A stretch of DNA of 64,000 bases, taken from the NCBI GenBank assembly GCA_032158295.1, contig CM063261.1, forward strand, positions 6,010,001 through 6,074,000, read 5' to 3'. A program made the position numbers and the translations under genes. This document shows, in pieces, positions 45,401 through 56,600 of this stretch (position 1 is the first letter of the stretch; each line of letters opens with the position of its first letter). Source of the DNA: Pycnopodia helianthoides (Eukaryota; Echinodermata; Asteroidea; Forcipulatida; Asteriidae). A model generated the notes under the pieces. That model worked only from the letters and a program-made list of their open reading frames with translations, was not told the DNA's origin and did not search any database.

Positions 45401-48320
45401 CTTTTAAATTGCTTTCTCAATGACCCCAGCAAATCCTAACCTCCATCACAGTAAGACAATAGTCAAGATACTCTCTTGAAGTATTTTCACCTCAAGCAAC
45501 ATCTCTGGTTTTCATTCAAGTCCTGTTTTGGTCAGGAGAATCTCATCAAGTTTAATTGATTGATTCTTCTCATTTTTTAAGCGAAAGTTTCTTAAGTTAT
45601 CTTAATGCAGGAGATGAGTTCAAGCAATGATAAACCTCCACGCCTGGACGGAAGAACGTCACCTGTATTCTTTCAACATGTTGTGTCAATCTGTTTAGCC
45701 CTTATTTTCATAGGTTAATACGATATAAGGTTTTGAACATGTCTATCTATAGGTACAATCACTTACCTCCTTTCGGGATAGAGCTGGCCCATTATCCACC
45801 TGGTATAGTGTGGCTACTGATTCGATGTCTGCAAAGTGAGCTAATTGGCAAGGGTTAGAGCAATAAAGCATCTAAACTAAATTGTGTTTAAAAAAGAAAT
45901 GATAATACTTAAATACCATTTATGTAGATGTCTAGTTGTAGGTTTGCAGGTCTAACGGTTCAAAGGGAGTATTTTAAAATGTACCAGAACTTCAAGGGGA
46001 GTTTAGCAATTTTGAAATACCGGAAATTTTTTAAAATCCAAGAAATAGAGAGCTCAGTTTTTTTGTGAAAAACTAACCACGAAGAAAGACATTAATTTGT
46101 TAGTCAGTATGGAGTCAAGGGAGACCGAGGAGTGGATGGTGGATATGAGAGATTCATTGGCCATTTTGAGGAAGCCAGGGGAGACCAAGGAGTGGATGGT
46201 GGAATATGAGAGATTCATTGGCCATTTTGAGGAAGCCAGGGAGACCAGGAGTGGATGGTGGATATGAGAGATACATTGGCCATTTTGAGGAAGCCAGGAG
46301 AGACTGAGGAGTGGATGGTGGATATGAGAGATACATTGGCCATTTTGAGGAAGCCAGGGGAGACTGAGGAGTGGATGGTGGATATGAGAGATACATTGGC
46401 CAATTTGAGGAGGGCCCGGGGAGACAAGGAGTGGATGGTGGATATGAGAGATACATTGGCCATTTTGAGGAGGCCAGGGAGACCAATGAGTGGATGGTAG
46501 GATATGAGAGATACATTGGCCATTTTGAGGAAGCCAGGGAAAAACCAATGAGTGGATGTGGATATGAGAGATACATTGGCCATTTTGAGGAAGCCAGGAA
46601 AGACCAATGAGTGGATGGTGATATGAGAGATACATTGGCCATTTTGAGGAAGCCAGGGAGAGACCAAGGAGTGGATGGTGGATATGAGAGATACATTGGC
46701 CATTTTGAGGAAGCCAGGGGAGACCAAGGAGTGGATGGTGGATATGAGAGATACATTGGCCATTTTGAGGAAGCCAGGAGAGACCAATGAGTGGATGGTG
46801 GATATGAGAGATACATTGGCAATTTTGAGGAAGCCAGGGGAGACTGAGGAGTAGATGGTGGATATGAGAGATACATTGGACATTTTGAGAAAGCCAGGGG
46901 AGACCGAGGAGATGATGGTGGATATGAGAGATTCATTGGCCATTTTGAGGAAGCCAGGGGAGACCAAGGAGTGGATGGTGGATATGAGAGATACATTGGC
47001 CATTTTGAGGAAGCCAGGGGAGACCAGATGGAGTGGAATGGTGGATTTAGATGGAGCAAGATACATTGGCTGCATTTTGAGGAAGCCAGGGAAAACCAAT
47101 GAGTGGATAGTAGATATGAGAGATACATTGGCCATTTTGAGGAAGCCAGGAGAGACCAATGAGTGGATGGTGGATATGAGAGATACATTGGCCATTTTGA
47201 GGAAGCCAGGGGAGACCAATGAGTGGATGGTGGAATGAGAGATACATTGGCCATTTTTAGGAAGCCAGAGGAGACTGAGGAGTGGATGGTGGATATGAGA
47301 GATACATTGGCCATTTTGAGGAAGCCAGGGGAGACCAAGGAGTGGATGGTGGATATGAGAGATACATTGGCCATTTTGAGGAAGCCAGGGGAGACTAAGG
47401 AGTGGATGGTGGATATGAGAGATACATTGTCCATTTTGAGGAAGCCAGGGAGACTAAGGAGTGGATGGTGGTATGAGAGATCATTGGCCATTTTTAGGAA
47501 GCCCCGGAAACCGGGAAGTAGATGTTTGGACCGTTGATATAAATAAAAGTGAAAGATTAATTGATCAGGATTTGGCAGCCATTGTGGAAGAGAAGTGGAA
47601 AATAGCATTATGGATGTAAAAGCAAGAGCAGTTCTGGAGCCACAATTTTTGGGGGCTAGACCTTTTGCACGTGACGTCACCCTCTAACTTAGGCTACTGC
47701 TTTTTCATTTTGGGAGTCGAAAAGCAACTCATATACAGCGCATTTTTTATGTATTTTGCGCGTAATAAGTAGAAGATACAATAATCATACAACACATGAT
47801 GCAGTTGTCAATAGGGAAGAGTGAAATCATATATGTGGCCGTGTGCAGGCAAATCATGAGATAAGACCAAGTGTAACCACAAAGAAGAAAATATATGCAT
47901 CATAGTAAGAGGTTTGAATGGACAAGCAGAGAAAAAAGTCAAACCGGAACGCACTCAAGATGTTCAAAAAGCTTTGGGTTTTGTGATATATGAAAATTCT
48001 CCAAAGGTCGAGCGAAAAATCCTGTATTAAAAAGCAAACTTTAAAAAACGTCATGCACGTTATTTTATTCAAAGGCATGGAAACAAATTCACATCATCGC
48101 ATATGTATTTACATACGTATAATGCGCGTATAATTCGCGATATGTGATGTCCCTTCATGGCCACATGTCCATAGGAGGTGGATGTGTGGCTACAGAACAT
48201 AATACTTCAAGTCTACTCAGTCAGTTTCCCTTGTGGTTTATTACTTTATACCATCCCATACTTACTTATCACAAGTAGAGCTTGAATCAGCAACATCTGT
48301 CTCATTAGTTTTGTCTGCAT
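36357..48320 (-). CDS. four-domain saposin-like precursor, 14 exons
   Basis: A secreted or lysosomal SapB-type precursor of 411 codons plus stop (1236 nt). Exons in transcript order: 48320-48266, 45828-45767, 45144-45061, 44341-44222, 42120-42058, 40878-40798, 40396-40277, 40100-40011, 39710-39627, 38701-38582, 38419-38366, 37525-37424, 36709-36590, 36437-36357. All junctions are GT..AG and phases agree throughout. A hydrophobic signal peptide is followed by a short propeptide and four SapB-like units of three phase-0 exons each. It has no SapA domain, so it is not a prosaposin in the strict sense and could equally be a membrane-active (amoebapore or NK-lysin type) precursor. Domains 1 and 3 resemble each other, as do 2 and 4, pointing to duplication of a two-domain unit. 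The last exon is the least certain part. It lies tail to tail with the prosaposin-like gene. Confidence 0.82.
36590..37525 (-). CDS. SapB-like domain 4 of the 36-48 kb gene (N-terminal and central exons)
   Basis: Exons 37525-37424 and 36709-36590. Motifs are DKCTQC and KTCAGFCSLAFFC, again with the extra cysteine, paralleling domain 2. The donor is gtgagt. The matching C-terminal exon with a C-x5-C pair was not found. Confidence 0.78.
38366..39710 (-). CDS. SapB-like domain 3 of the 36-48 kb gene
   Basis: Exons 39710-39627, 38701-38582 and 38419-38366. Motifs are PTCSNC, QVCNLA ... SMC with KDFPDV, and NPYFFCPETKYC. It closely parallels domain 1 of the same gene. The last exon is short (18 codons). 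Confidence 0.83.
40011..40878 (-). CDS. SapB-like domain 2 of the 36-48 kb gene (extra cysteine)
   Basis: Exons 40878-40798, 40396-40277 and 40100-40011. Motifs are DDCAQC, KACDSFCTLSLFC and LTGCTELGYC. The middle exon carries three cysteines where the family has two, giving seven in the domain. The C-terminal linker is basic (SAKKQSK), a plausible processing site. Confidence 0.83.
40525..40580 (-). mobile_element. SINE 3' tail fragment
   Basis: Plus-strand words AAAGGGAAACGTACTGGGC and TTTTGGGTTGAACAAAA match the tail of the SINE copies at 11 kb. Confidence 0.5.
42058..45144 (-). CDS. SapB-like domain 1 of the 36-48 kb gene
   Basis: Exons 45144-45061, 44341-44222 and 42120-42058. Motifs are AQCDNC, KTCQKA ... 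GMC with DDFPDF, and NPYGFCPAADYC. No sequon is seen at the usual place. The long intron 42121-44221 holds a MITE-like inverted repeat. Confidence 0.83.
42769..42900. mobile_element. MITE-like inverted repeat
   Basis: The ends AACCACGAGGTTAAATC and CCCTTCGTGGTCAAAT are inverted relatives; inner words CCATTTCACGAGG and GTGAAATAG pair as well. It is within an intron of the 36-48 kb gene. Confidence 0.45.
45767..48320 (-). CDS. signal peptide and propeptide exons of the 36-48 kb gene
   Basis: Exon 48320-48266 (55 nt) starts at ATG and encodes MQTKLMRQMLLIQALLVI, a good signal peptide, with donor gtaagt after phase 1. Exon 45828-45767 (62 nt) enters in phase 1, leaves in phase 0 and encodes a short polar segment ending ALSRKE. 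Exon 2 has exactly the same length and phases as exon 2 of the neighbouring gene at 50-60 kb, which supports both models. The 2.4-kb intron contains the 60-bp tandem array. Confidence 0.8.
46114..47516. repeat. 60-bp minisatellite, ~23 units
   Basis: Unit GGAGTGGATGGTGGATATGA + GAGATACATTGGCCATTTTG + AGGAAGCCAGGGGAGACCAA, with small indels. It fills most of intron 1 of the 36-48 kb gene. Open frames of up to 508 codons on the minus strand and about 127 on the plus strand arise because 60 is divisible by three; frames shift at the indels, so they are not maintained as genes. Confidence 0.92.
48205..48242 (+). mobile_element. SINE tail fragment
   Basis: CAGTCAGTTTCCCTTGTGGT is the 3' end of the SINE family, here without its head, ending just before the signal-peptide exon of the 36-48 kb gene. 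Confidence 0.4.
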
Positions 48321-49084
48321 TTCGTTTATCAAGAGAATAAACATATATTTATTACGATAACTCTGAGATATCGTTTGTCGAAGGTCGATTAGTAACAGAC
48401 AGCGGAACAGTCATCCCAGTATACTTTATAGCGCGAAGCTGTACGTTACTCTTTGCTTCTTTCACTCCTACACTTTTGGTCGCATTCATCCCAAACACAA
48501 TCGAATGACACGGAGACTTAACTTCAACAAATAATCAGTGCCCTTGTAAAGTTGAACGCATGACTACTTGTGTAGGAAAACTTATGATAGCCCTGAAGGG
48601 TCATCGAACATCAATGGACGTCAATATTCACAACTTGTGCCTAAGTCGTGAATATTGATGACAATATGCATGACAAAATTCATGATTTGTGCGTTGTGAA
48701 TACGACGCAAAATTCACGACTTGTCATTCATGAATATTGACGCCATGCCCAATATTCACGAATAATTATACGACTTTGGCCGAAGTTGCAATCCCAATAA
48801 AGGGTGAAATTTATGTTTTTCAGCAAATTACGCCTCTCTTAATATTTATGGTGACGTCTTCACTGTAAAATCCAAAACGAGGCTACCAGCGCAGTGCCAC
48901 CAATACACCGATCCAGTAAGCCCCGCACCATTTTTCATTGACCAATCGTAATAACAAAATAATGATCCGTTATAACGGATTAATACTAGTTCGTAATAAC
49001 GAATAACTTTATTCATTAGTACAGATTATAACTCGTAACAACGAATTACTTTCCTGCTAATAATGTATACTTCAGTGACACAAT

Positions 49085-49160
49085 TGGGCACGGGACTTGA
49101 ACCTGCGACCTCCGGATTATTGTGACGGCGCTCTACTAACCGAACAAAAATATTGACAAA
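49085..49160 (-). mobile_element. SINE fragment, head-to-head with next copy
   Basis: On the minus strand it reads GGTTAGTAGAGCGCC and GGTCGCAGGTTCAAGTCC, the A-box side and B box of the same family. Confidence 0.55.
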
Positions 49161-49440
49161 ATAGGGGACCGCAAACGCTAGGGCAAGATAGCTCAGTTGG
49201 TGGAGCGCCGGTGTGACGGGAGATTCTGTCCCCAGGGATGCTGTCCCCAGATGGCAAATTGTGTAGAAATTTGTCTAATAGCGCCCTCTTTTGAATCAAC
49301 ACCGTTAGCGGTGTTGATTTACTGTATGGGGGACACATACACCGAGGGACAAAATCCACTAGGAAACCGGCACGTTAATCCGCTGGTCGCAGGTTCAAGT
49401 TCCATACTAGTTAAATGTTCTTTTTTCAACCCAAAATGTT
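49161..49440 (+). mobile_element. SINE split by a nested insertion
   Basis: AAGATAGCTCAGTTGGTGGA (A box) and GGTCGCAGGTTCAAGTTCC (B box) are separated by 155 extra bases (49212-49366) compared with the copy at 58985. The insert is flanked by CCGG on both sides (49208-49211, 49367-49370), like a 4-bp target duplication. It contains the hairpin AATCAACACCG / CGGTGTTGATT. Confidence 0.65.
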
Positions 49441-50569
49441 TACCAAGAGGTAAAACTATTTATTGAAATACTTGTAATGAATTCTATTGTATATGATTAT
49501 TAATCTTCAATCTTCAAGTACATTGTCAGACCATTATGTCAGCCCATATTTGAAGATTATTCATATTGTAATGAAGTGAAAAGCGTTTTTCCAGTCTTAC
49601 TCCTAGCATATGTTTGGCGTTTTAAAGATGGGGACAGAGCCAAGATTCAAACGATAATGTGGCTTTTATCCCAAACTTCATGGACCACATGACCAGAAGA
49701 CTTTCTTCAGTCGTCTGTATCACTGGTAACCATGAAAGAGCGCAGCCAAAGGGCGGGAAAAGTCATTCAAAGTTCTAAGGGATCTTTTCCGATTAAATGT
49801 CCACAACATCATGGAGGAGTATTACCGACAATTAAATTAGAAAAAAAAAAACATAAACAAGACTCAACAGTCAATGATATGAAATAAGTTCACAAGTCCT
49901 TCTTTATGAAAGCATCACTTTATACATTCATTCTTTCTGTGTATTGGGAAAATAACATAATCATAGTAGTAACATAGTAATAACAATAACAACAATACAT
50001 GCAATTATTGTGACTTTTAACCTTTCATTAAAGTTTGTGATCATTGCACCAGTACCTAACTTCAAATTTGTTTATATATTTTTTTTTACCGGAACAGGAA
50101 ATTTGTTTTGCATGCGCCAATTCATCATTTTATAAGGATATCTCATCTTCATTATTAACCTTTTCTTGTTAGCTAGTGCTACTCATCCACTTTTTCCTCG
50201 CCCCAGTCTTCTTTGATTGATAATATAGAAACAAAGTGCAGGATCGAGGAGGGGAGGGATATAAATTTCAATCTGAAAACACCGACAATAAAGTTCATGC
50301 TAGTCGTACCATAGAGTCGTACCAATCAACCAAATAAATCTTTCTGCGTGAAACAATGTGAAATGTCGTTTGAAGATCCGAGCATGACGGTTTCGTTGAT
50401 TGCCACAATCGTAGTAAGTTCTGTTGACCAGGAACACGCACTGGCAATGCGACAACGAAACCTAACAATGTTCACAGGATAGTTGTATTAACTATTATAT
50501 TGTATGTAAGTTGACTAGGTGTTGACTAGATTGGATCTACTACCCCTAACTCCACGATGTAGTCTCCAA

Positions 50570-50602
50570 TTAGGTAGCCTTCAATAGGACAGCATTCAGA
50601 AT
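50570..50602 (-). CDS. putative terminal exon of the 50-60 kb gene
   Basis: Ten codons and TAA after acceptor tttgcag, phase 0, encoding ILNAVLLKAT. It is plausible as a tail exon, but too short to prove. Confidence 0.4.
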   Translation of the reverse strand: MLNAVLLKAT

Positions 50603-53600
50603 CTGCAAAACATGATTTTTTGAAAATAAAATAAATATTCCCATAGACAATGCAAGCCTCATGGGTACGTTGAAATGCGCTATTTTGTTATGTGGGAACA
50701 AACAAAATTTCCCATATACACGCCTTATTATAGTTTCGTCAGACCGATTGCTAAATACAACCGACTCTCTCCCAATTGTCAAGTACATAAACATTTTAAG
50801 AATATGATTTGAAAAACAAACATTTAGGCCTAAATGGGAGAATCTTTGTTGTCCACAAGATTTCTCGTGAGCAAGATTAGTGATCCTCGTTCGGGCGTGG
50901 TATCTCATAGCAAAGAAATATCATCTGGGTTTTCCTTTCATTCTGAATGACTCTACTTCAAATGAGGGGAGCAAAATTGGAACAATATTGCAAAAAAATA
51001 AGGGCAGTCTCAATAATTATGGCTGGGCCTTCATTACCGCTAAATCAACATTTTCCTTCAGTTTCAATGACCAGTTTCAGTGGTCTAAGTATACCTTTTC
51101 ATTGCAACAATGAGTATAAACCACATGGTCAGTAAAGCAATTGTTATAATGCATTTGGGAATAATCAACCCACCTTTTGAACTTGACGTTTCTTTGCTAA
51201 TGTTAGCTCGTGTGATTGAGGACACAGCGTAAGATCAGCACATACACCTTCAGGAACCTACAGACATAAAACAAACTTGTTAGAAGTAATGTCAAGTGTG
51301 TAGGACCCTATAGTTTCTTATGGGCTAGCCTGTGTATGGAAACAACACAAATCTGTAACAGTTTCTTACATCATGGAGATATTGTTTGACATGTTACATA
51401 ATGTGCTGTTTTCTTCAAACGTATTTATGTCAATCAACTTTCAACAAAGTAGGCCAGTTTGAAAAACAAAACAATGACCACGACTGTTAGGCTATTTTAT
51501 TAAACTAACCCCAAAGTTGGCTTTCTTTTGACGAGTTAAACAACCAATGTGTGACAAAATGTCAAGTAAGAACCCATCGCTCTTATTAAAATTTAGTGCA
51601 CACGGTCTACTTACAAACAAACTGGATAGGTAATAAAACACTAGGGTCCCGTAGTTTTCCAACCAATCAGCACAAGACGAGAATCCAAAAATTTCACAGA
51701 CCTGCTTCAGTTTACTGATGATGATTTTCTGACAAACGAAAATAGGCATTTATTAACCATCAACAGAAACAGTATATACATGGACAATGTTGTTGGGCAT
51801 TCACTGACCAACTACAGAAACAGATTGTACATGTACAGGGTAGTTAGGCATTCATTGACTATAACTACAGAAACAGGATGTACAGGGACAGGTAGTTAGG
51901 CATTCATTTACCAACTACAGAAACATGCTGACAGGGACAGGGTTGTTCAGAGTATAGAAGTTGTTCTGACATAAAAAGTATATTTTGTTTCAAAATTAAA
52001 ATGATTTCTCGCAAAACTGTAAAAAACCTGATTTGTAGTGTTCTTCAACGTGATAGAAATGTCAGTCATCAAGGCCACACAGTCCCTGCAAATATCACGC
52101 CTTCACTCTAACAGAAGATATAAAGAAAAAATACCATTCAATTATTGCTGACTAAATCTCAGCAAGTTTTATAATGAATCCAAAATAAAAGCAACTTATT
52201 TACAAACTATAATCCCTCTAGAAACAGTTTTTTAATCATGTATCAACTAACCTTTTTGTATGAAAATTTATTATCGACTGTTAACATTGGTTGCTGGCAA
52301 AATTTCCAATCTGCACATACAGTCTGTGGTACCTAAAGAAAGTAAAAATAGATAAGTGGAACAGGAGGTTCCGTAACACATTTTTAGACAATTCGTTTAT
52401 GGATCAAAATACACTTTGTGTAAGAAGTGAAATCATTTCATATGGAGGTGTTTCGTTAAATATTTAGTAAAGTACTACATTAAAGCAACGCATACACCCC
52501 GTCACTTACAGAGAAGGCAGGTAGGTATTGGAACACAAGAGCCCCATACTTGTTGACTGTGTCGTAACACGAAGAGGATCCGTAAACTTTACACAGCAGC
52601 TTCAACCTCTTGACAATGAGTTTCTAAGAAAGAAGAGCGAGTTTTTATAAGTCAAACTGAAAAACTTGTGACATACAATTCTTATTCGTAGGTTAAATTG
52701 GTATTAACAAAACCATCAGATTTTGGAAAGTGACAATTACCTGTGTCGTGGCATTTTTCAGCATCACTGAAAAGTCATTCATTAACTCAACACAGTCCCT
52801 ACACATATCGCCTGTTGATTTCGGCTAGGACAACAAGGGATTATAAAATGGTGAAAATATTAAAAAACTATAGTTCATATTGCGACACAGGGTCTGTCTG
52901 TATAGTACGACAACATTCTACGAAATACATTCAAAACGCGAGATTCTCTCTATTAGTATGAAACGTTGTATAGGCCTACCGTTGTCTACTATAAGTATGT
53001 AAACTTCTCTGAAAGTATATAATTTTTATAACTAACTATCAATTTTAATATTTATCAAATTTGCGTCAGGGATAAAGAAATTATTTGTGTTTTCCCATAC
53101 ACCGATGTGTGTTAAACACTGTCTATTCAATAATCACTGTATACTTTACACGGAACTAGGGAATGTTTTGAGTATACAGTGCTTAACACACATCTGTGTG
53201 TGGGTAAAACAAATTCAATAAAAAAAACTTAAAAACAACTTTAAACCTAGTATGTTCAAAATTTGAATTTATAGGGCCTACATATATTTTGTTTACACTA
53301 TTAAAGTTAAACGGTAAACTATTTTAAAGAGAAGTCCATCTTACCTTTTAGAATACAACGTATTCTTGATTGGACAGTAAATGTGGACAGAATGATGTGT
53401 CTACACACACCGTCTTCGGGACCTCAAAGAAAACAAAACCAAGGTTTAGTCAAATAGGGCGTTTCAAAATAGCATAATTATTATGGTATCATACTTCAAA
53501 GCCATCCAGTTTGTTGGAAACCAAATGCATTGTCTTTATTTGTAATCAACCCGTGTATTTATCAATCGGTAGCTGAATATTCAAAAGAATTGTTATTTTG

Positions 53601-56600
53601 TGAGGTTTTGAAATTGATTTTATAAATATATATATTATTTTTCTTACTTTTTTCTTTTTCTTTTTTACTTTTTGTTTTCTTTCTTGTTTTTCTTCTTTGT
53701 GTGTGAAATGTTACCGGTATACAGTATCTCTTCCTTTCTATTGGCTTCTGAATGTTCAATATTATATTGCATTGAACTTACAAAACATCCTAACCTTTAT
53801 TTATTCTGGGAAAAAAACGAAAAATGACTTGCTTTTTAGCTCTTTACACAATTTGCAGCAGTTTCTACAATTTTTCCATGAGGAGAACGTATGGGAGATA
53901 AAGTGCCCACACATGTTTGTTCGTTTTATTGGGCTTCTTTTTTTGGGGGGGGGGCATGGTTAACCCTTATATAAAAACATTTTCTATTGAGAAAACTTGA
54001 TTAATTGAAAGGTTAAAACATCATTGCTTTTTGGAGAGGTATTTAATTTCCATCATCTAATTTTCAATAAACACACAATACAATTAACTTATGAAAGGTT
54101 GTAATTTTTGATCATGTTTTCTGTTTTCGTGCCCCCCAGAAAACCCCAGTTTATTTGTCGGTGATTGCTTATTTTGATTGTGAGCGACAGTCAGTTTCAT
54201 AAGTATTCAAATGCTATTTTCCTCCCTTGATGATATTTCAGACAAAAATATTTCTTTAACGAATGGAACTATATACAAATGTTAAAATCAATCAACGCGC
54301 TTTCAGATTGAAAACTTTCAATTTCCCCTATGAATACCCTCTCTGTTCTTTGTCATAAAAAGGTGATGTGGTCATGATCCGATCACACTGGCAACTATTG
54401 CACAAAACAGGGATTATTGCTTATTGAACTAGATACCGAAGGTGACACACTTCAAATATTTTGCAAAAAGAGGATTCGAGAGAAGATTCAGTCCAACACA
54501 ACTGTTGAAGGAAATCTGTAGAAACCTACAATACTGATGTTTACTGAAGAACTTGGGGATACCGTCTGCGTCAAGTACAGTTAGGAGAGTATTAATTTCA
54601 GCTCTCCATGTGAATGAAATATTCATTGAGACTGTTGATCCATTTCACGATTGCCCGGTATGTGCATAAGGATATCAATGACAAAATAAACCAGCATTGG
54701 CTCCCAACAGACATTCCACCCAAGAAACGAGAGATGGATAAATTTCTTTGGCAAATTCTGAGACTGATGTTTCAAGATAGAAAGGTACACATATTTAAAC
54801 ACTAAGAGAGTGTCAATGAAGGTTTGAGGGGGAAAACATTTTAACTAGACTATTTAAACAATAACAGTGTTTTGAACGAGACAAAAACAAAATTACAACT
54901 GGATTTATTTGCGAGGAATTCGTTAATTAAGAAGCTCTTTGCCATACCATCTTGTGTTTGTCTGGTCCATTGCTTTATGAAAAAACTGGACGTTCTTGAC
55001 GACAACACACAAACATCCAGCCAATAACTTCTAGAAAACAAATTTGTAATGAATATTTGTTGCTTATAACGACGAAAAGTGATAAATGTGGTTTACGGCA
55101 AGATTTGAAGGCGAACTCTACTGGAGAAATGCAATGTTTGATGTGAATAGTCGGCATTGTCAAAGGTCAAAGTCTACACATTATGTGATGATTTCTTTTT
55201 TAAAACGCTTGCTCTTAGCTCGCACGAGTCCACAATTTCGCGCGCAAGTTAGCATTCTGACTAATATCCTCACAACATCTTGTGTGTTGCTGTTTTTTAC
55301 TATGAGATCTTTTAACATTGTGTAATTGAATAAGTTTTGACAATTATCAATTTAATATTATTTTTTGTTGCTGATTCATTTATCAACTCTGAGAAAACTC
55401 TGGTTTTAACGATATACATTCTGAAACAGCTTGGAGATTTTCGGGGTGCTGCATGTAGATGACATCTATCTAATCACTCACTTGTTTGTTTGATTGTTGG
55501 GGTGTTGGGGTGTTTGTTTGTTGGGGGTGTTTGTGGGTTTGTTATCGTTTGTTTGTGGGATTACAAACGATTGAAAGACAATGATTGGTCAGTCACCTAG
55601 TTATACATGTTATAGTAAATTTGTTGACAAAACTCAGCTTCTTACTTACGAAAATTGTTTGTAGAAAAGGGAAAACAAATTTCCCATACGTGCGTACATC
55701 GTTGGTGCATGATGATGATCCGAAAACTTCACATATTTGCTCCAGTTTGTAAAGGATTTCATTCTATAAATAAACGCGATGAGGCAGAAACAATTATATT
55801 GACAATTTAACATTCTAGTCTTATTTGATGAATAGAAACGGCACTTTAACATTTTTGTATACATACCTGGATGGTAGTGTTCTTGAGCTCCCCTGATACG
55901 TCAGTCATAAAAGCTACACAGTCTCCACATACATGGCCAGCTGTTTCAGGCTAAATTGAAATACAATCATTGTTTAGTGTATACTTTAATGACAGTATTC
56001 GCTAATGACTCTACACGTAATTTGATTTCATTCAATCAACTAAAACATTCAACGTGCGAAATGTTTATGAATGTAAAGTAAAGACTGTTTTGCTTTGCAA
56101 ACAAGCATTGATTGCTGCAGACGGTTTACGCAGCCCGAGTTAGACCAACTTTTTGTCAGGAATCAGTACAAAACATGCAGAGAAATAAAAAAAAAAAGCA
56201 AAATATTTAAAAATAAAACAAGAATATGTGATGTGCTACAAGCAAGCGAAACAACATTCTAGAAATACTTTTAAACTGTATGAATTTAAACATCGTGAAT
56301 ATTGACTCACTTTGTAAATTTGAAGCTTCTTTTGCAGAACAGACATTTGACTCGGACATTGCGCAAAGCTTTCGCAGAGTTTCCTCGGTACCTTAGTTAT
56401 GCAATGAGATGAAAACACGAGGTTATGTCCAGAGTTTCCTCAGTACCTTAGTTATGCAATGAGATGAAAACACGAGGTTATGTCCAGAGTTTCCTCAGTA
56501 CCTTAGTTATGCAATGGGATGAAAACACCAGGTTATGTCCAGAGTTTCCTCGGTACCTTAGTTATGCAATGAGATGAAAACACGAGGTTATGTCCAGAGT

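Larger units (their letters stand above)
48321..50569. other. intergenic region between the two minus-strand genes
   Basis: No coding exon was found. It holds an AT-rich stretch with repeated AATATTCACGA-type words (48600-48790), a head-to-head pair of SINE copies (49085-49440) and otherwise nothing recognisable. The promoter of the 36-48 kb gene should lie just above 48320, but no clear TATA element was identified. Confidence 0.5.

Noticed and set aside
46054..47680. Minus- and plus-strand open frames of 79-508 codons
   Set aside because: Read-through of the 60-bp array, with frame changes at indels; no signal, motif or splice partner.
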